Below, piece by piece: positions 49,903-61,079 of a stretch of 64,000 nucleotides of DNA. The notes below the pieces were generated by a model. It saw nothing but the letters and a program-made list of their open reading frames with translations. It ran no database searches and had not been told where the DNA came from. Source of the stretch: Paramesorhizobium sp049065735 (GTDB lineage Bacteria; Pseudomonadota; Alphaproteobacteria; Rhizobiales; Rhizobiaceae); NCBI RefSeq assembly GCF_049065735.1, contig NZ_JBAKHD010000009.1, forward strand, positions 62,001 to 126,000, written 5' to 3'. Positions within the stretch are counted from its first letter, which is position 1. Every line of letters starts with the position of its first letter. The translations under genes and the position numbers were made by a program.

Positions 49903-52425
49903 ATGGCCGGTCTTGCAACCTATCGGGCGAAGCGCAATTTCGGTGTGACGCCGGAACCCAAGGGGCAGGAGGCGGAGACGGCGGGGAACGCCTATGTCAT
50001 CCAGAAGCACGCTGCGCGCCGCTTGCATTATGATCTGCGGCTGGAATTGGACGGTGTTCTCAAAAGCTGGGCGGTGACGCGCGGGCCCAGCCTTGTGCCC
50101 GGCGAGAAGCGGCTGGCGGTCGAGGTGGAAGACCATCCGCTCGAATATGGCGATTTCGAAGGCACCATCCCCAAGGGTGAATATGGCGGCGGAACGGTCA
50201 TCGTTTGGGATCACGGGACGTGGACGCCCATTGGTGATCCGGAGAAGGGCCTTGCCAAGGGGCATCTCGAATTCGAGCTCCACGGCGAAAAGCTGCATGG
50301 GCGCTGGCATTTGATCCGCATGGCGCATCGGCGCGGCGAAAAACGCACCAACTGGCTGCTGATCAAGGGCGAGGATGAGGCGGCGCGGCCCGAAAGCGCG
50401 CCTGACATTCTGGAAGAGCGCCCGGAATCGGTGAAAACAGGCCGGGTGGTCGAGGACGTGGCGGGCGAGGCGCCGGGCTGGTCGTCGAAAACGGGGAAGA
50501 TCGAGCGCGACGAGCCGGAGAAGCAGCTTCCTGACCCCGCGACGATCAAGGGCGCGACGAAAGCGCCGCTGCCTAAATTCATCGAGCCGGCGCTTGCCAC
50601 GCTCGTCCCTAAGCCGCCTTTGGGCGAAGGGTGGATCCACGAGATCAAGTTCGACGGATACCGGCTGCAGGCCCGCATCGAAGCGGGGCGGGTCAAGCTC
50701 ATCACCCGCGGCGGTCTCGATTGGACGAAGAAATTCGGCAAGGAGGTCATCGAGGCGCTGGGCGACCTGCCGGTGGGCACGGCGCTGATCGATGGCGAAC
50801 TGGTGGTGGAGACGAACACCGGCGCTTCCGATTTCTCCGCGCTGCAGGCGGATCTGAGCGAGGGGCGCACGGACCGTTTCGTCTTCTATGTCTTCGATCT
50901 CCTCTATCTCGACGGCTATGACCTGCGGTCGCTGCCGCTCATCAAGCGCAAGCAAGTGCTGGAAGCGTTGGCTGGACCGGGGGGCAAGGTGCGCTACAGC
51001 TCCCATTTTACAGAAGAGGGCGATGTCGTGCTCAAGTCCGCTTGCCAGCTGGGGCTGGAGGGCATCGTCTCCAAGCGGCGGGACGCGCCCTATCGGTCAG
51101 GGCGCGGCCGGGACTGGACCAAGGCAAAATGCATCCACCGGCAGGAATTCGTCATCGGCGGCTATGTCCCGTCCACCACCTCGCGCAAGGCCATCGGCTC
51201 GCTGGTGATGGGTTATTACGAGGACGGCAAGCTCATCCATGTCGGGCGGGTGGGGACAGGGTTCACCGCCTCAGTCGCCGAAGATCTCTATCGCCGGCTG
51301 GAGCGGATACGCATTCCCTCGAGCCCTTTTGCGGAGAAGCTGACGGCGGAAGAGGCAAGGGGTGTTCGTTACGTCAAGCCCGTTGACGTCGCGGAGGTGG
51401 AATTTCGCAGCTGGACCGGCGCCGGCAATATTCGCCACGCCTCTTTCCGGGGCCTGCGTGAGGATAAACCAGCGGAGAGCGTCGTGCGCGAAACATTCGG
51501 GACCATGCCGAGGCCGGCAGCAGAAATGCGCTCAGGAGAGAGAGAAGCCAAGGTCCGGCTTACCCATCCCGACCGTATTTATTGGCCTGCCGAGGGTGTC
51601 ACCAAGCAGGGCCTTGCGGATTACTACACGGAGGTTTGGCCGCATATGGAGCCTTTCGTCGTCGGGCGACCGCTTGCGCTCCTGCGCTGCCCGGAGGGAA
51701 TCGACGGCCATTCCTTCTTCCAGAAACACGCATGGAAAGGCCTCGACCCGAACATCGTGCTTGTGAAGGACCCCAAGGATAAAGCGGGCGAGGCGCTCAT
51801 CAGTATCGATGATCTCGACGGGCTGATCGGCCTCGTGCAGGGCGCGGCGCTGGAAATCCACCCCTGGGGCTCGACGGTCGAGGATTGGGACCATCCCGAT
51901 ATGATCGTGATGGACCTCGATCCGGGAGAGGGGGTGCCGTGGAAGGCTGTCATCGAGGCTGCCGCAGACGTGCGGGACCGGCTCATTCAGGCGGGGCTCA
52001 ACCCTTTTCTCAAGACCTCGGGCGGCAAGGGGCTGCATGTGGTGGCGCCGCTCGCCCCCAAGGCCAACTGGACGGTGGTGAAGGCCTTTACCAAGGCGCT
52101 CGCCGACTCCATGGCGGCTGATAGCCCCGAGCGCTACGTCTCGACCATCACCAAATCCAAGCGGCGCGGGAAAATCCTGGTCGACTATTTGCGCAACCAG
52201 CGCGGCTCCACCGCGATTGCGCCCTATTCCACCCGTGCGCGCCCTGGCGCAGCGGTCTCCGCCCCCCTCAGTTGGGATGAACTCAGTCCCGATATCGGCC
52301 CCGCCCACTTCACCGTGCTCAACATGCCAACCCGGCTTGCGGCCTTGAGCGAAGACCCGTGGGACGGTTTTCGGGACGCGGCGGTGCCGCTGGAGGCGAA
52401 GAAGAAAAGGCGGAAGGGGGGGTAA
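49903..52425 (+). CDS. ligD: Multifunctional DNA ligase D
   Basis: The 840-residue protein has three domains in order: a 3'-phosphoesterase (about 25-160, HHDLR-like HYDLRLELDG and WAVTRGPS), an ATP-dependent ligase (about 225-520, adenylated Lys249 in EIKFDGYR), and a polymerase/primase (about 550-830, DLDPGEGV acidic site). This is the complete LigD set for processing and sealing double-strand breaks with Ku. Stop is 3 bp from that of the second ku gene, so there is no room for a terminator. Confidence 0.95.
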   Translation: MAGLATYRAKRNFGVTPEPKGQEAETAGNAYVIQKHAARRLHYDLRLELDGVLKSWAVTRGPSLVPGEKRLAVEVEDHPLEYGDFEGTIPKGEYGGGTVIVWDHGTWTPIGDPEKGLAKGHLEFELHGEKLHGRWHLIRMAHRRGEKRTNWLLIKGEDEAARPESAPDILEERPESVKTGRVVEDVAGEAPGWSSKTGKIERDEPEKQLPDPATIKGATKAPLPKFIEPALATLVPKPPLGEGWIHEIKFDGYRLQARIEAGRVKLITRGGLDWTKKFGKEVIEALGDLPVGTALIDGELVVETNTGASDFSALQADLSEGRTDRFVFYVFDLLYLDGYDLRSLPLIKRKQVLEALAGPGGKVRYSSHFTEEGDVVLKSACQLGLEGIVSKRRDAPYRSGRGRDWTKAKCIHRQEFVIGGYVPSTTSRKAIGSLVMGYYEDGKLIHVGRVGTGFTASVAEDLYRRLERIRIPSSPFAEKLTAEEARGVRYVKPVDVAEVEFRSWTGAGNIRHASFRGLREDKPAESVVRETFGTMPRPAAEMRSGEREAKVRLTHPDRIYWPAEGVTKQGLADYYTEVWPHMEPFVVGRPLALLRCPEGIDGHSFFQKHAWKGLDPNIVLVKDPKDKAGEALISIDDLDGLIGLVQGAALEIHPWGSTVEDWDHPDMIVMDLDPGEGVPWKAVIEAAADVRDRLIQAGLNPFLKTSGGKGLHVVAPLAPKANWTVVKAFTKALADSMAADSPERYVSTITKSKRRGKILVDYLRNQRGSTAIAPYSTRARPGAAVSAPLSWDELSPDIGPAHFTVLNMPTRLAALSEDPWDGFRDAAVPLEAKKKRRKGG

Positions 52426-52428
52426 GCT

Positions 52429-53238
52429 CTACCGTTTCTTCCCCTTCGCTTCCTTCGAAACGCTTTTCCGTAGCGCATCCATGATGTTGATGACATTGTC
52501 CGGCCGTTGCGGCTCCGGCTCGTCCTTCGCTTTGGCGGGTTTCTTCCGGCCTTTTTTCTTTGCCGAGATGATGTCGAGGAGGCGATCCTGCACGGGGTCC
52601 TTGACCAGCGAAGGGTTCCATGACCGCGTGCGCTCTTCGATCAGTTGCTTGACGAGCGGCATCAGTTCCTTGTCGGCAGGCACGTCTTCGGCTTTCTGGA
52701 AATAGACCGCCGGCTCGCGGACTTCATCGCCATAGCGCAATGTCCATAGCACGATGCCTTTCCCTCGCGGCTCCAGCATGACCGCGCGCTCGCGGCGATA
52801 AAGGACGAGGCGGGAAATGCCGACCGTATCGGTCGCGGACATCGCATCGCGGATGACGGAGAATGCCTCTTCGCCGACCGGATCGTCGGGCGTAAGGAAA
52901 TGCGGCGTGTCGTACCAGACCCAGTCGATGCTGTCGCGCGGGACGAACATGTCGATATCGATGGTGCGCGTGCTCTCGAGCGCCACGGATTCGAGCTCTT
53001 CATCCTCGAGGATGACGTAATCGTCCTCTCCGGTCTGGTACGCCTTGACCTCGTCGTCCTCCTCGACCGGCTTTTCGGTGACCGCATCGACATATTGGCT
53101 GACGACGCGGTTGCCGGTCTTGCGGTTCAGGGTATGGAAGCGGACTTTCTCGTTCTCGGACGTCGCCGGGCTCATCGCGACCGGGCAGGTCACCAGCGAC
53201 AGTTTCAGATAGCCTTTCCAGTAGGTGCGGCGAGCCAT
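52429..53238 (-). CDS. ku: Ku protein, non-homologous end joining (copy 2)
   Basis: The 269-residue protein has the Ku core (YWKGYLKLSLVTCPVAM, FHTLNRKTGNRV) and ends in a basic tail (SKEAKGKKR). It is clearly diverged from copy 1. ATG 53238 directly precedes the core; the 48 codons open upstream are not protein-like. The two Ku proteins may form homodimers or a heterodimer, as reported for Sinorhizobium Ku paralogues. Confidence 0.9.
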   Translation of the reverse strand: MARRTYWKGYLKLSLVTCPVAMSPATSENEKVRFHTLNRKTGNRVVSQYVDAVTEKPVEEDDEVKAYQTGEDDYVILEDEELESVALESTRTIDIDMFVPRDSIDWVWYDTPHFLTPDDPVGEEAFSVIRDAMSATDTVGISRLVLYRRERAVMLEPRGKGIVLWTLRYGDEVREPAVYFQKAEDVPADKELMPLVKQLIEERTRSWNPSLVKDPVQDRLLDIISAKKKGRKKPAKAKDEPEPQRPDNVINIMDALRKSVSKEAKGKKR

Positions 53239-53296
53239 GGGAAACCTCACGAACCGGAGGGCAACGGCTTGCCAGGCCGTTGGTTCCATGAAACCG

Positions 53297-54226
53297 CTAG
53301 TTTTTGGCCGCCGCTTCCGGCTCTTCGGCGAGCAGGATGGGCGCCGGCTCGGATGGGGCCACGGAAGGCGGCTGGGCGACACCGCGCTTTTCCTCGCGGA
53401 TGAAGGTGAACAGGCCGGAGATGATGATAAGGATAATGCCGATCAGCATCGGCAGGTCGATGGTGTCGTGGAAGACGAAATAGCCGAAGAGAATGGCCCA
53501 GATCATCTGGCTGTATTGCGGGGAGGCGATGGCGCTGGCCGGCGCGTGCTGCGCGGCAAACATGAGGAGAATGTTGGCCAGCGCCGCAAGAAGGCCATAT
53601 CCTGCAAGATATAGCCATTGTGTTACCGAGGGATTGCCATAGTTCACGGACATTAGGAGCCCGCAAATGACGATTGGACCGAACAAACCGCTCGAATAGA
53701 GCGTGATACGCTTCTCGTATTTGCCCATCACGCGGAAGATGACGATGCCGACCGCGCCGCTGAAGCCGCCAAAGAGCGCGCCCAGATGACCGATGGAGAG
53801 TTCCCGGAAGCCGGGCCGCAGCACGATCAATACCCCGATGAAGCCGATGACGACCGCAGACCATCTTCTCCATCCAACCTGCTCCTTGAGGAACATCACG
53901 GAGAGAATTGTCACAAAGGCTGGTAAAAGAAAGATGAGCGCAAAGGCCTCCGCCATGGAGAGATGGGTAAAGGCGACGACGCTGCCAAGCACGCCCGTGG
54001 CCGAGGTGACGGTGCGCAACAGCCACAAGGGCTTGTTCCGGGTGATGAAGATATCGCGCCATTCCTCATCCGCCTTCTTCACGAAAGGCAGCGCCGCCAG
54101 CCCGAACACGGCACCGAAAAAGGCGATCTCGTAGGGCGAAAGCGTGCCGTCGATGAGCTTGACGCAGGCGTCCGAGAACGCGAAGGCCGCATAGGAGGCA
54201 AAGGCCAGGATGATACCGTACATCAT
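53297..54226 (-). CDS. DMT-superfamily (EamA) transporter
   Basis: The 309-residue protein has about ten membrane segments in two EamA repeats, starting MMYGIILAFASYAAFAFSDACVKL. It is an inner-membrane exporter or importer of small metabolites. ATG codons at 54226 and 54223 are adjacent; no strong ribosome binding site separates them. The C-terminal tail is Pro/Ala-rich and cytosolic. Confidence 0.82.
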   Translation of the reverse strand: MMYGIILAFASYAAFAFSDACVKLIDGTLSPYEIAFFGAVFGLAALPFVKKADEEWRDIFITRNKPLWLLRTVTSATGVLGSVVAFTHLSMAEAFALIFLLPAFVTILSVMFLKEQVGWRRWSAVVIGFIGVLIVLRPGFRELSIGHLGALFGGFSGAVGIVIFRVMGKYEKRITLYSSGLFGPIVICGLLMSVNYGNPSVTQWLYLAGYGLLAALANILLMFAAQHAPASAIASPQYSQMIWAILFGYFVFHDTIDLPMLIGIILIIISGLFTFIREEKRGVAQPPSVAPSEPAPILLAEEPEAAAKN

Positions 54227-54464
54227 GACGGGGTTCCGGTGAGGAAGAAAGCGTGAGGCAATGGAACGCGGCAAATCAGGCGCAGCTGGGGCATAGCCAA
54301 TTTTTTGCGCTGCGACAAAGATAAAATGCGCAAATCAAATCCGTGTGATGACGCAATAATATTGCTTTTGAAGGCTCTTAAATAAACTTGCCTTTCGGAA
54401 AAAATTGGCATTTCCTTGGCTTATACAACCAATAATGGGACTTCTGAAAAGAAGGGGAACAACA

Positions 54465-56063
54465 ATGATGTACTCGAAGCTCAATCTGCGAACTGCCGTC
54501 CTGCTCGGCTCGCTCCTCCTTGGTGCGAGCCCCGCGCTCGCCGAAGCCGTGCTGCATCGCGGCAATGCCGGGGAGCCGCAGACGCTCGATCAGGCGCATA
54601 CGTCGATCGATGTCGAATCCTTCATCCTCAACGACCTCTATGAAGGGCTGGTCGTCTATGACGCCGGCGGCAAGGTCGTGCCCGGCGTGGCTGAAAGCTG
54701 GACCGTTTCCGACGACGGCACGGTCTATACATTCAAGCTCCGGCCGAATGCGAAATGGTCCGACGGCTCGCCCGTGACGGCCGAGGATTTTGTTTTCTCT
54801 CTCCGGCGCATCGAAGATCCGAAGACCGCATCCGGCTATGCCAACATTCTTTACCCGATCAAGAACGCCCAGAAGGTGAATAAGGGCGAAATGCCGGCCG
54901 ATCAGCTCGGCGTCAAGGCGCTGGACGACAGGACTCTCGAAATCACGCTCGAACAGCCGACGCCGTTTTTCCTCGAGCTTCTGACGCATGAGACGGCGCT
55001 GCCGGTCAACAAGGCGAGCGTCGAGAAGAACGGCGCAAACTTCGTGAAGCCGGGCGTCATGGTCTCCAACGGCGCATTCAAGCTCGCCGCCCATGTGCCG
55101 AACGACAGCATCACCGTGGTGAAAAACCCTGAATATTGGGACGCGGCCGATGTGAAGCTCGATAAGGTCATCTTTTATCCCATCGACGATCAGGCGGCTT
55201 CCGTTCGCCGGTTCGAGGCGAAGGAGATGGACATCGCCTACAATTTCTCGGCCGACCAGATCGAGCGCCTGCGCAAGGCCTATGGCGATGGGGTGCATGT
55301 CTCGCCGTCGCTTTCGACCTATTATTACACTTTCGACACGCGCCAGGAGCCGTTTAACGATGTGCGCGTCCGCCGCGCGCTGTCGATGGCTGTCGACCGT
55401 GATTTCCTGGCCAAGGAAATCTACAGCGGCTCGCAGCTTCCCTCCTATTCGATGGTCCCTCCCGGCATGGCGAGCTATGGCGAACCCTCCAAGGCTGATT
55501 TCGCCGATAAGCCTCAGCTCGACCGTGAGGACGAAGCGATCAAGCTGATGAAGGAAGCGGGCTATGGCGAGGGCGGCAAGCCACTCAACATCGAAATCCG
55601 CTACAACACCAACCCGAACCATGAGCGCGTGGCGACGGCGGTTGCCGATATGTGGAAGAACACGTTCGGCGCCAAGGTAACGCTCAACAATCTCGATATT
55701 TCGTCGCACTACGCCTATCTGCAGGAAGGCGGCAAATACAATGTCGCGCGTGCCGGCTGGGTTGCCGATTACGCGGATGCCGAAAACTTCCTGGCGCTCA
55801 GCACCAGCGACAACAAGACCTTCAATTACAGCAAATACAGCAATCCGGACTATGACGCCCTCATGAAGAAGTCATTTGAGGAGCGGGACCCGGCAGCACG
55901 ATCGAAAATCCTGCACGAAGCCGAAGCCCTTCTCATGAAGGACCAGCCGATTGCGCCGTTGATGACGCAGGCCGACCTCTGGCTGGTGTCGTCGCGGGTC
56001 AAGGGCTGGCAGGACAATGCGGTCAATTCGCATCTGAGCAAATATCTGAGCATCAGCGAGTAA
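54465..56063 (+). CDS. Peptide/oligopeptide ABC transporter substrate-binding protein (family 5)
   Basis: The 532-residue protein has a signal peptide (cleavage near ALAEA) and the OppA/DppA fold (GNAGEPQTLDQAHT, VVPGVAESWTVSDDGTVYTFKLR). ATG 54465 lies nine bases after AAGGGGA. It heads the importer operon, but a repeat-bearing gap of about 250 bp separates it from the permease genes. Confidence 0.9.
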   Translation: MMYSKLNLRTAVLLGSLLLGASPALAEAVLHRGNAGEPQTLDQAHTSIDVESFILNDLYEGLVVYDAGGKVVPGVAESWTVSDDGTVYTFKLRPNAKWSDGSPVTAEDFVFSLRRIEDPKTASGYANILYPIKNAQKVNKGEMPADQLGVKALDDRTLEITLEQPTPFFLELLTHETALPVNKASVEKNGANFVKPGVMVSNGAFKLAAHVPNDSITVVKNPEYWDAADVKLDKVIFYPIDDQAASVRRFEAKEMDIAYNFSADQIERLRKAYGDGVHVSPSLSTYYYTFDTRQEPFNDVRVRRALSMAVDRDFLAKEIYSGSQLPSYSMVPPGMASYGEPSKADFADKPQLDREDEAIKLMKEAGYGEGGKPLNIEIRYNTNPNHERVATAVADMWKNTFGAKVTLNNLDISSHYAYLQEGGKYNVARAGWVADYADAENFLALSTSDNKTFNYSKYSNPDYDALMKKSFEERDPAARSKILHEAEALLMKDQPIAPLMTQADLWLVSSRVKGWQDNAVNSHLSKYLSISE

Positions 56064-56107
56064 GAGGCGTCCGACCCGTTCTGGACCGTTGCGGCGGTGG
56101 ATAGGGA

Positions 56108-56256
56108 GAGGCATGGATTCCTGTGACAAGCACAGGAATGACGGGAATAGGCTCCCTGGCAGCTGAATTCCGCCTCTTTCGCCGAACGCAACGGTTCTCG
56201 TCAGAGCGTCAACCTCTCCCCGTCATTCCTGTGCTTATCACAGGAATCCATGCCTC
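56108..56256. repeat. Inverted palindromic repeat within the oligopeptide operon
   Basis: A 38-bp left arm (56108-56145) matches the right arm (56219-56256) in inverse orientation with one mismatch. Each arm itself holds a palindrome (TCCTGTG and CACAGGA). It has no coding sequence. Repeats with CATGGATTCCTGTG ends are common in rhizobial intergenic regions. Confidence 0.7.
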
Positions 56257-56314
56257 AACGGCGGAGCTGGCGCGACGGTCCTCTTACGATCATTGACGTA
56301 TCAGAGTGCATGCC

Positions 56315-57238
56315 ATGCTGCTTTTTGTCCTCCGCCGATTGGCGAGCGCCGTGCCGACATTGTTCATCGTCGTCACGCTGTCTTTCTTCCTCATGCGGTT
56401 TGCCCCCGGCGGCCCGTTCAATCTCGAACGGCCGCTCCCGCCGCAGACCATGGAAAACCTGATCAAGACCTATCACATGGACGATCCGCTCTGGCAGCAA
56501 TATCTGACCTATCTCAGCAATATCGTCAGGGGCGATTTCGGGCCGAGCTTCATCTACAAAGACAATTCGGTTGCCGAGCTGATCGGCAAGGGCCTACCTT
56601 ATTCTATTGAGCTTGGCTTTTATGCGCTGCTGCTCGCGCTTGTCGGCGGCGTACTCGCGGGTACGGTTGCGGCGCTCCGGCAGAACAGCGCCCTCGATTT
56701 CATCATCATGTCGATTTCGACCATAGGCGTGACGGTGCCGAATTTCGTCGTCGGCCCGGTGCTGACGCTGATCTTCGCCATCGTGCTCGCCTGGCTTCCT
56801 GCCGGCGGTTGGGGTGACGGGTCGCTGCGCTTCCTCATCCTGCCGATGATCGCGCTGGCGCTGCCGCAGCTTGCCGTCTTTGCGCGACTCACGCGCGGCT
56901 CGATGATCGAAGCGCTCAACACCGACCATATCCGCACCGCCAAAGCCTATGGATTACCGGCGAAAAGCGTCGTCATCACCCATGCGATGCGCGGGGCGAT
57001 GCTGCCGGTCGTCTCCTATCTCGCGCCATGCGCCGCTGCGCTGCTGACGGGTTCGGCGGTGGTGGAGACGATCTTCACCATTCCCGGCGTCGGGCGCTAT
57101 TTCGTGCTGGGCGCGATCAACCGTGACTATACGCTGGTCATGGGCACCGTGATCCTCATCGCCATCTTCGTCATCGTCTTCAATCTGATCGTGGATATCC
57201 TCTACGGCCTTCTCGATCCGCGGGTGCGCCATGACTGA
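56315..57238 (+). CDS. Oligopeptide ABC transporter permease, OppB type
   Basis: The 307-residue protein starts MLLFVLRRLASAVPTLF, the usual OppB N terminus, and has six likely membrane segments and an EAA loop (MIEALNTDHIRTAKAYGLPAKSVVITHAM). ATG 56315 is preferred; a GTG at 56306 would add three residues. It overlaps the OppC-type gene by 8 bp. Confidence 0.87.
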   Translation: MLLFVLRRLASAVPTLFIVVTLSFFLMRFAPGGPFNLERPLPPQTMENLIKTYHMDDPLWQQYLTYLSNIVRGDFGPSFIYKDNSVAELIGKGLPYSIELGFYALLLALVGGVLAGTVAALRQNSALDFIIMSISTIGVTVPNFVVGPVLTLIFAIVLAWLPAGGWGDGSLRFLILPMIALALPQLAVFARLTRGSMIEALNTDHIRTAKAYGLPAKSVVITHAMRGAMLPVVSYLAPCAAALLTGSAVVETIFTIPGVGRYFVLGAINRDYTLVMGTVILIAIFVIVFNLIVDILYGLLDPRVRHD

Positions 57239-58355
57239 CATTGCTCATTCACCACTGCCGGAAACCAGAAGCCGCAGCCTGTTCCAGCTCGCTTTCCTCC
57301 GCTTCCGGCGCAACCGCGCTGCCATGTCGGGCTGCGTCATGCTGGCACTGATCGCGCTGTTCTCGTTTTTGGGACCGCATTTCATCAGCCATAGCTACGA
57401 TCAGGTCTTCCCGTCCTATGTGCTGACGCCGCCGAGCCTGGAGCCGCGGCCGGACACATCGACCCTGCAGGATGTGATGGAGAGCGTCGCCGGACGGGCG
57501 CGCGTCAAGCTTGAGAAATTCGAGCTCGACGGGCAGACCTTCACCGCGACCGTCACCTCGGACCGCCCCATCGATCCGCGCACCGTGCGCTATTTCGACC
57601 GCGCCAACGAGTTCCGCGATACGACCGTGACCGGGACCGGCGATGACAGTAAGTCGATGACGCTCACCGGCAAGGTCAACCGTGAATATTTCCCCTTCGG
57701 CACCGACAGCAATGGCCGCGACCTTCTCGCCCGCGTCATGCTCGGCGGGCAAGTTTCGATTGCGGTCGGGCTGCTGGCGAGCCTCGTCTCGCTGGGGCTC
57801 GGCGTCGTTTACGGTGCCACGTCGGGCTATATCGGCGGACGCGTCGACAATGTCATGATGCGGCTGGTCGAAATCCTCTATTCGCTGCCCTTCGTGTTTC
57901 TCGTCGTCGTCCTCGTCGTGTTCTTCGGGCGCAGTTTCATCCTGATTTTCCTCGTCATCGGTGCGGTCGAATGGCTCGACATGGCCCGCATCGTGCGCGG
58001 GCAGACGCTGGCGCTGAAAAGGCGCGAGTTCATCGGCGCGGCGGAAGCGCTGGGGCTGACGGACTGGCAGATCATCCGCCGTCACATCATCCCCAACACC
58101 ATCGGCCCCGTCATCGTCTTCGTCACTGTCGTGGTGCCGAAGGTGATCCTGCTCGAAAGCTTCCTGTCCTTCCTCGGCCTCGGCGTGCAGGCGCCACTCA
58201 CCAGCTGGGGTGTGTTGATCTCTGACGGCGCCAACAACATCCAGTCTGCGCCCTGGCTGCTGATTTTCCCGGCCATCTTCTTCGTCGTCACGCTGTTTTC
58301 GCTCAATTTCGTCGGCGATGGCCTGCGCGATGCATTCGACCCGAAGGACCGCTGA
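57231..58355 (+). CDS. Oligopeptide ABC transporter permease, OppC type, with a large insert
   Basis: The 374-residue protein is about 70 residues longer than usual. The extra residues (roughly 60-145) lie between the first membrane segment and HPFGTDSNGRDLL-like FPFGTDSNGRDLL, and are predicted to face the periplasm. The rest, with the EAA loop (FIGAAEALGLTDWQIIRRHIIPN), is normal. The insert may contact the binding protein. Confidence 0.87.
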   Translation: MTDIAHSPLPETRSRSLFQLAFLRFRRNRAAMSGCVMLALIALFSFLGPHFISHSYDQVFPSYVLTPPSLEPRPDTSTLQDVMESVAGRARVKLEKFELDGQTFTATVTSDRPIDPRTVRYFDRANEFRDTTVTGTGDDSKSMTLTGKVNREYFPFGTDSNGRDLLARVMLGGQVSIAVGLLASLVSLGLGVVYGATSGYIGGRVDNVMMRLVEILYSLPFVFLVVVLVVFFGRSFILIFLVIGAVEWLDMARIVRGQTLALKRREFIGAAEALGLTDWQIIRRHIIPNTIGPVIVFVTVVVPKVILLESFLSFLGLGVQAPLTSWGVLISDGANNIQSAPWLLIFPAIFFVVTLFSLNFVGDGLRDAFDPKDR

Positions 58356-58356
58356 C

Positions 58357-59958
<1,602 letters not shown>

Positions 59959-60173
59959 ACTAACCCATTAAAATAGTAGGATTTTCAGTCATTCCGCATC
60001 ACGGCGCGGGCGGGAAATTCTTCCGCCTGGCTCCCTTTAAATAGCATATTTTACACGCTGGACAGTTGTATTCAGCGAATCTATTCTTTTATTCAATCGG
60101 CCCTTTAGTGAATAATGCTTGAAGTTGATCTTCTTCAACAATATTCCGAAATCGAAAAAGGCTCCCCGCCGTC

Positions 60174-61079
60174 ATGAACAAGCATTTGACGCATCTCGAG
60201 CGTCTTGAAGCAGAGGCGATCCATATCTTTCGTGAGGTCGCTGCCGCCTTCGAAAATCCCGTCATGCTCTATTCGGTGGGCAAGGATTCCTCCGTCATGC
60301 TGCATCTGGCGATGAAGGCATTCTATCCGGCAAAGCCGCCTTTTCCCTTTCTCCATGTCGATACGACCTGGAAATTCCGTGAGATGATCGCGTTTCGCGA
60401 CCTCCAAGCGCGGGAACTAGGGTTCGAATTGCTGGTCCATATCAACGAGGACGGCGTCAGGCAGGGGATCAATCCGTTCATCCACGGCTCCAACACCCAT
60501 ACCCACATCATGAAGACTGTCGCGCTTCGGCAGGCGCTCGACAAATACGGTTTTGACGCGGCTTTCGGCGGCGCGCGGCGCGACGAGGAGAAATCCCGCG
60601 CCAAGGAGCGGATCTTCTCCTTCCGCAACGCCAGTCACGGCTGGGATCCGAAGAACCAGCGCCCGGAAATGTGGAAGATCTATAACACGCGCATAAACAA
60701 GGGCGAGTCCATCCGCGTATTTCCGCTGTCGAACTGGACCGAGCTCGATATCTGGCAATATATCCTGAAAGAGAACATTCCGATCGTGCCGCTTTATTTC
60801 GCTGCGCCCCGCCCGGTGGTGGAGCGCGACGGGATGCTGATTATGGTCGATGACGACCGCATGGAATTGAAATCAGGCGAGCGGGTGGAGGAGCGGATGG
60901 TGCGGTTCCGCACGCTCGGCTGTTATCCGCTGACCGGCGCGATTGAATCGCATGCGGCGACGCTCTCCGAAATCGTCGGCGAAATGCTCACCGCCCGCAC
61001 CTCCGAGCGGCAGGGTCGTCTCATCGACAAGGACGAGGCGGGCTCGATGGAAAAGAAGAAGCGCGAGGGATATTTCTGA
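60174..61079 (+). CDS. cysD: Sulfate adenylyltransferase subunit 2
   Basis: The 301-residue protein has the PP-loop motif SVGKDSSVM and the CysD signatures FGGARRDEEKSRAKERIFSFR. With CysN it makes adenosine 5'-phosphosulfate from ATP and sulfate. It overlaps cysNC as TGATG. Length is standard. Confidence 0.95.
   Translation: MNKHLTHLERLEAEAIHIFREVAAAFENPVMLYSVGKDSSVMLHLAMKAFYPAKPPFPFLHVDTTWKFREMIAFRDLQARELGFELLVHINEDGVRQGINPFIHGSNTHTHIMKTVALRQALDKYGFDAAFGGARRDEEKSRAKERIFSFRNASHGWDPKNQRPEMWKIYNTRINKGESIRVFPLSNWTELDIWQYILKENIPIVPLYFAAPRPVVERDGMLIMVDDDRMELKSGERVEERMVRFRTLGCYPLTGAIESHAATLSEIVGEMLTARTSERQGRLIDKDEAGSMEKKKREGYF

Noticed and set aside
48988..51006. 672-residue minus-strand open frame
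   Set aside because: It is the antisense shadow of ku and ligD; the plus-strand products match their families throughout.
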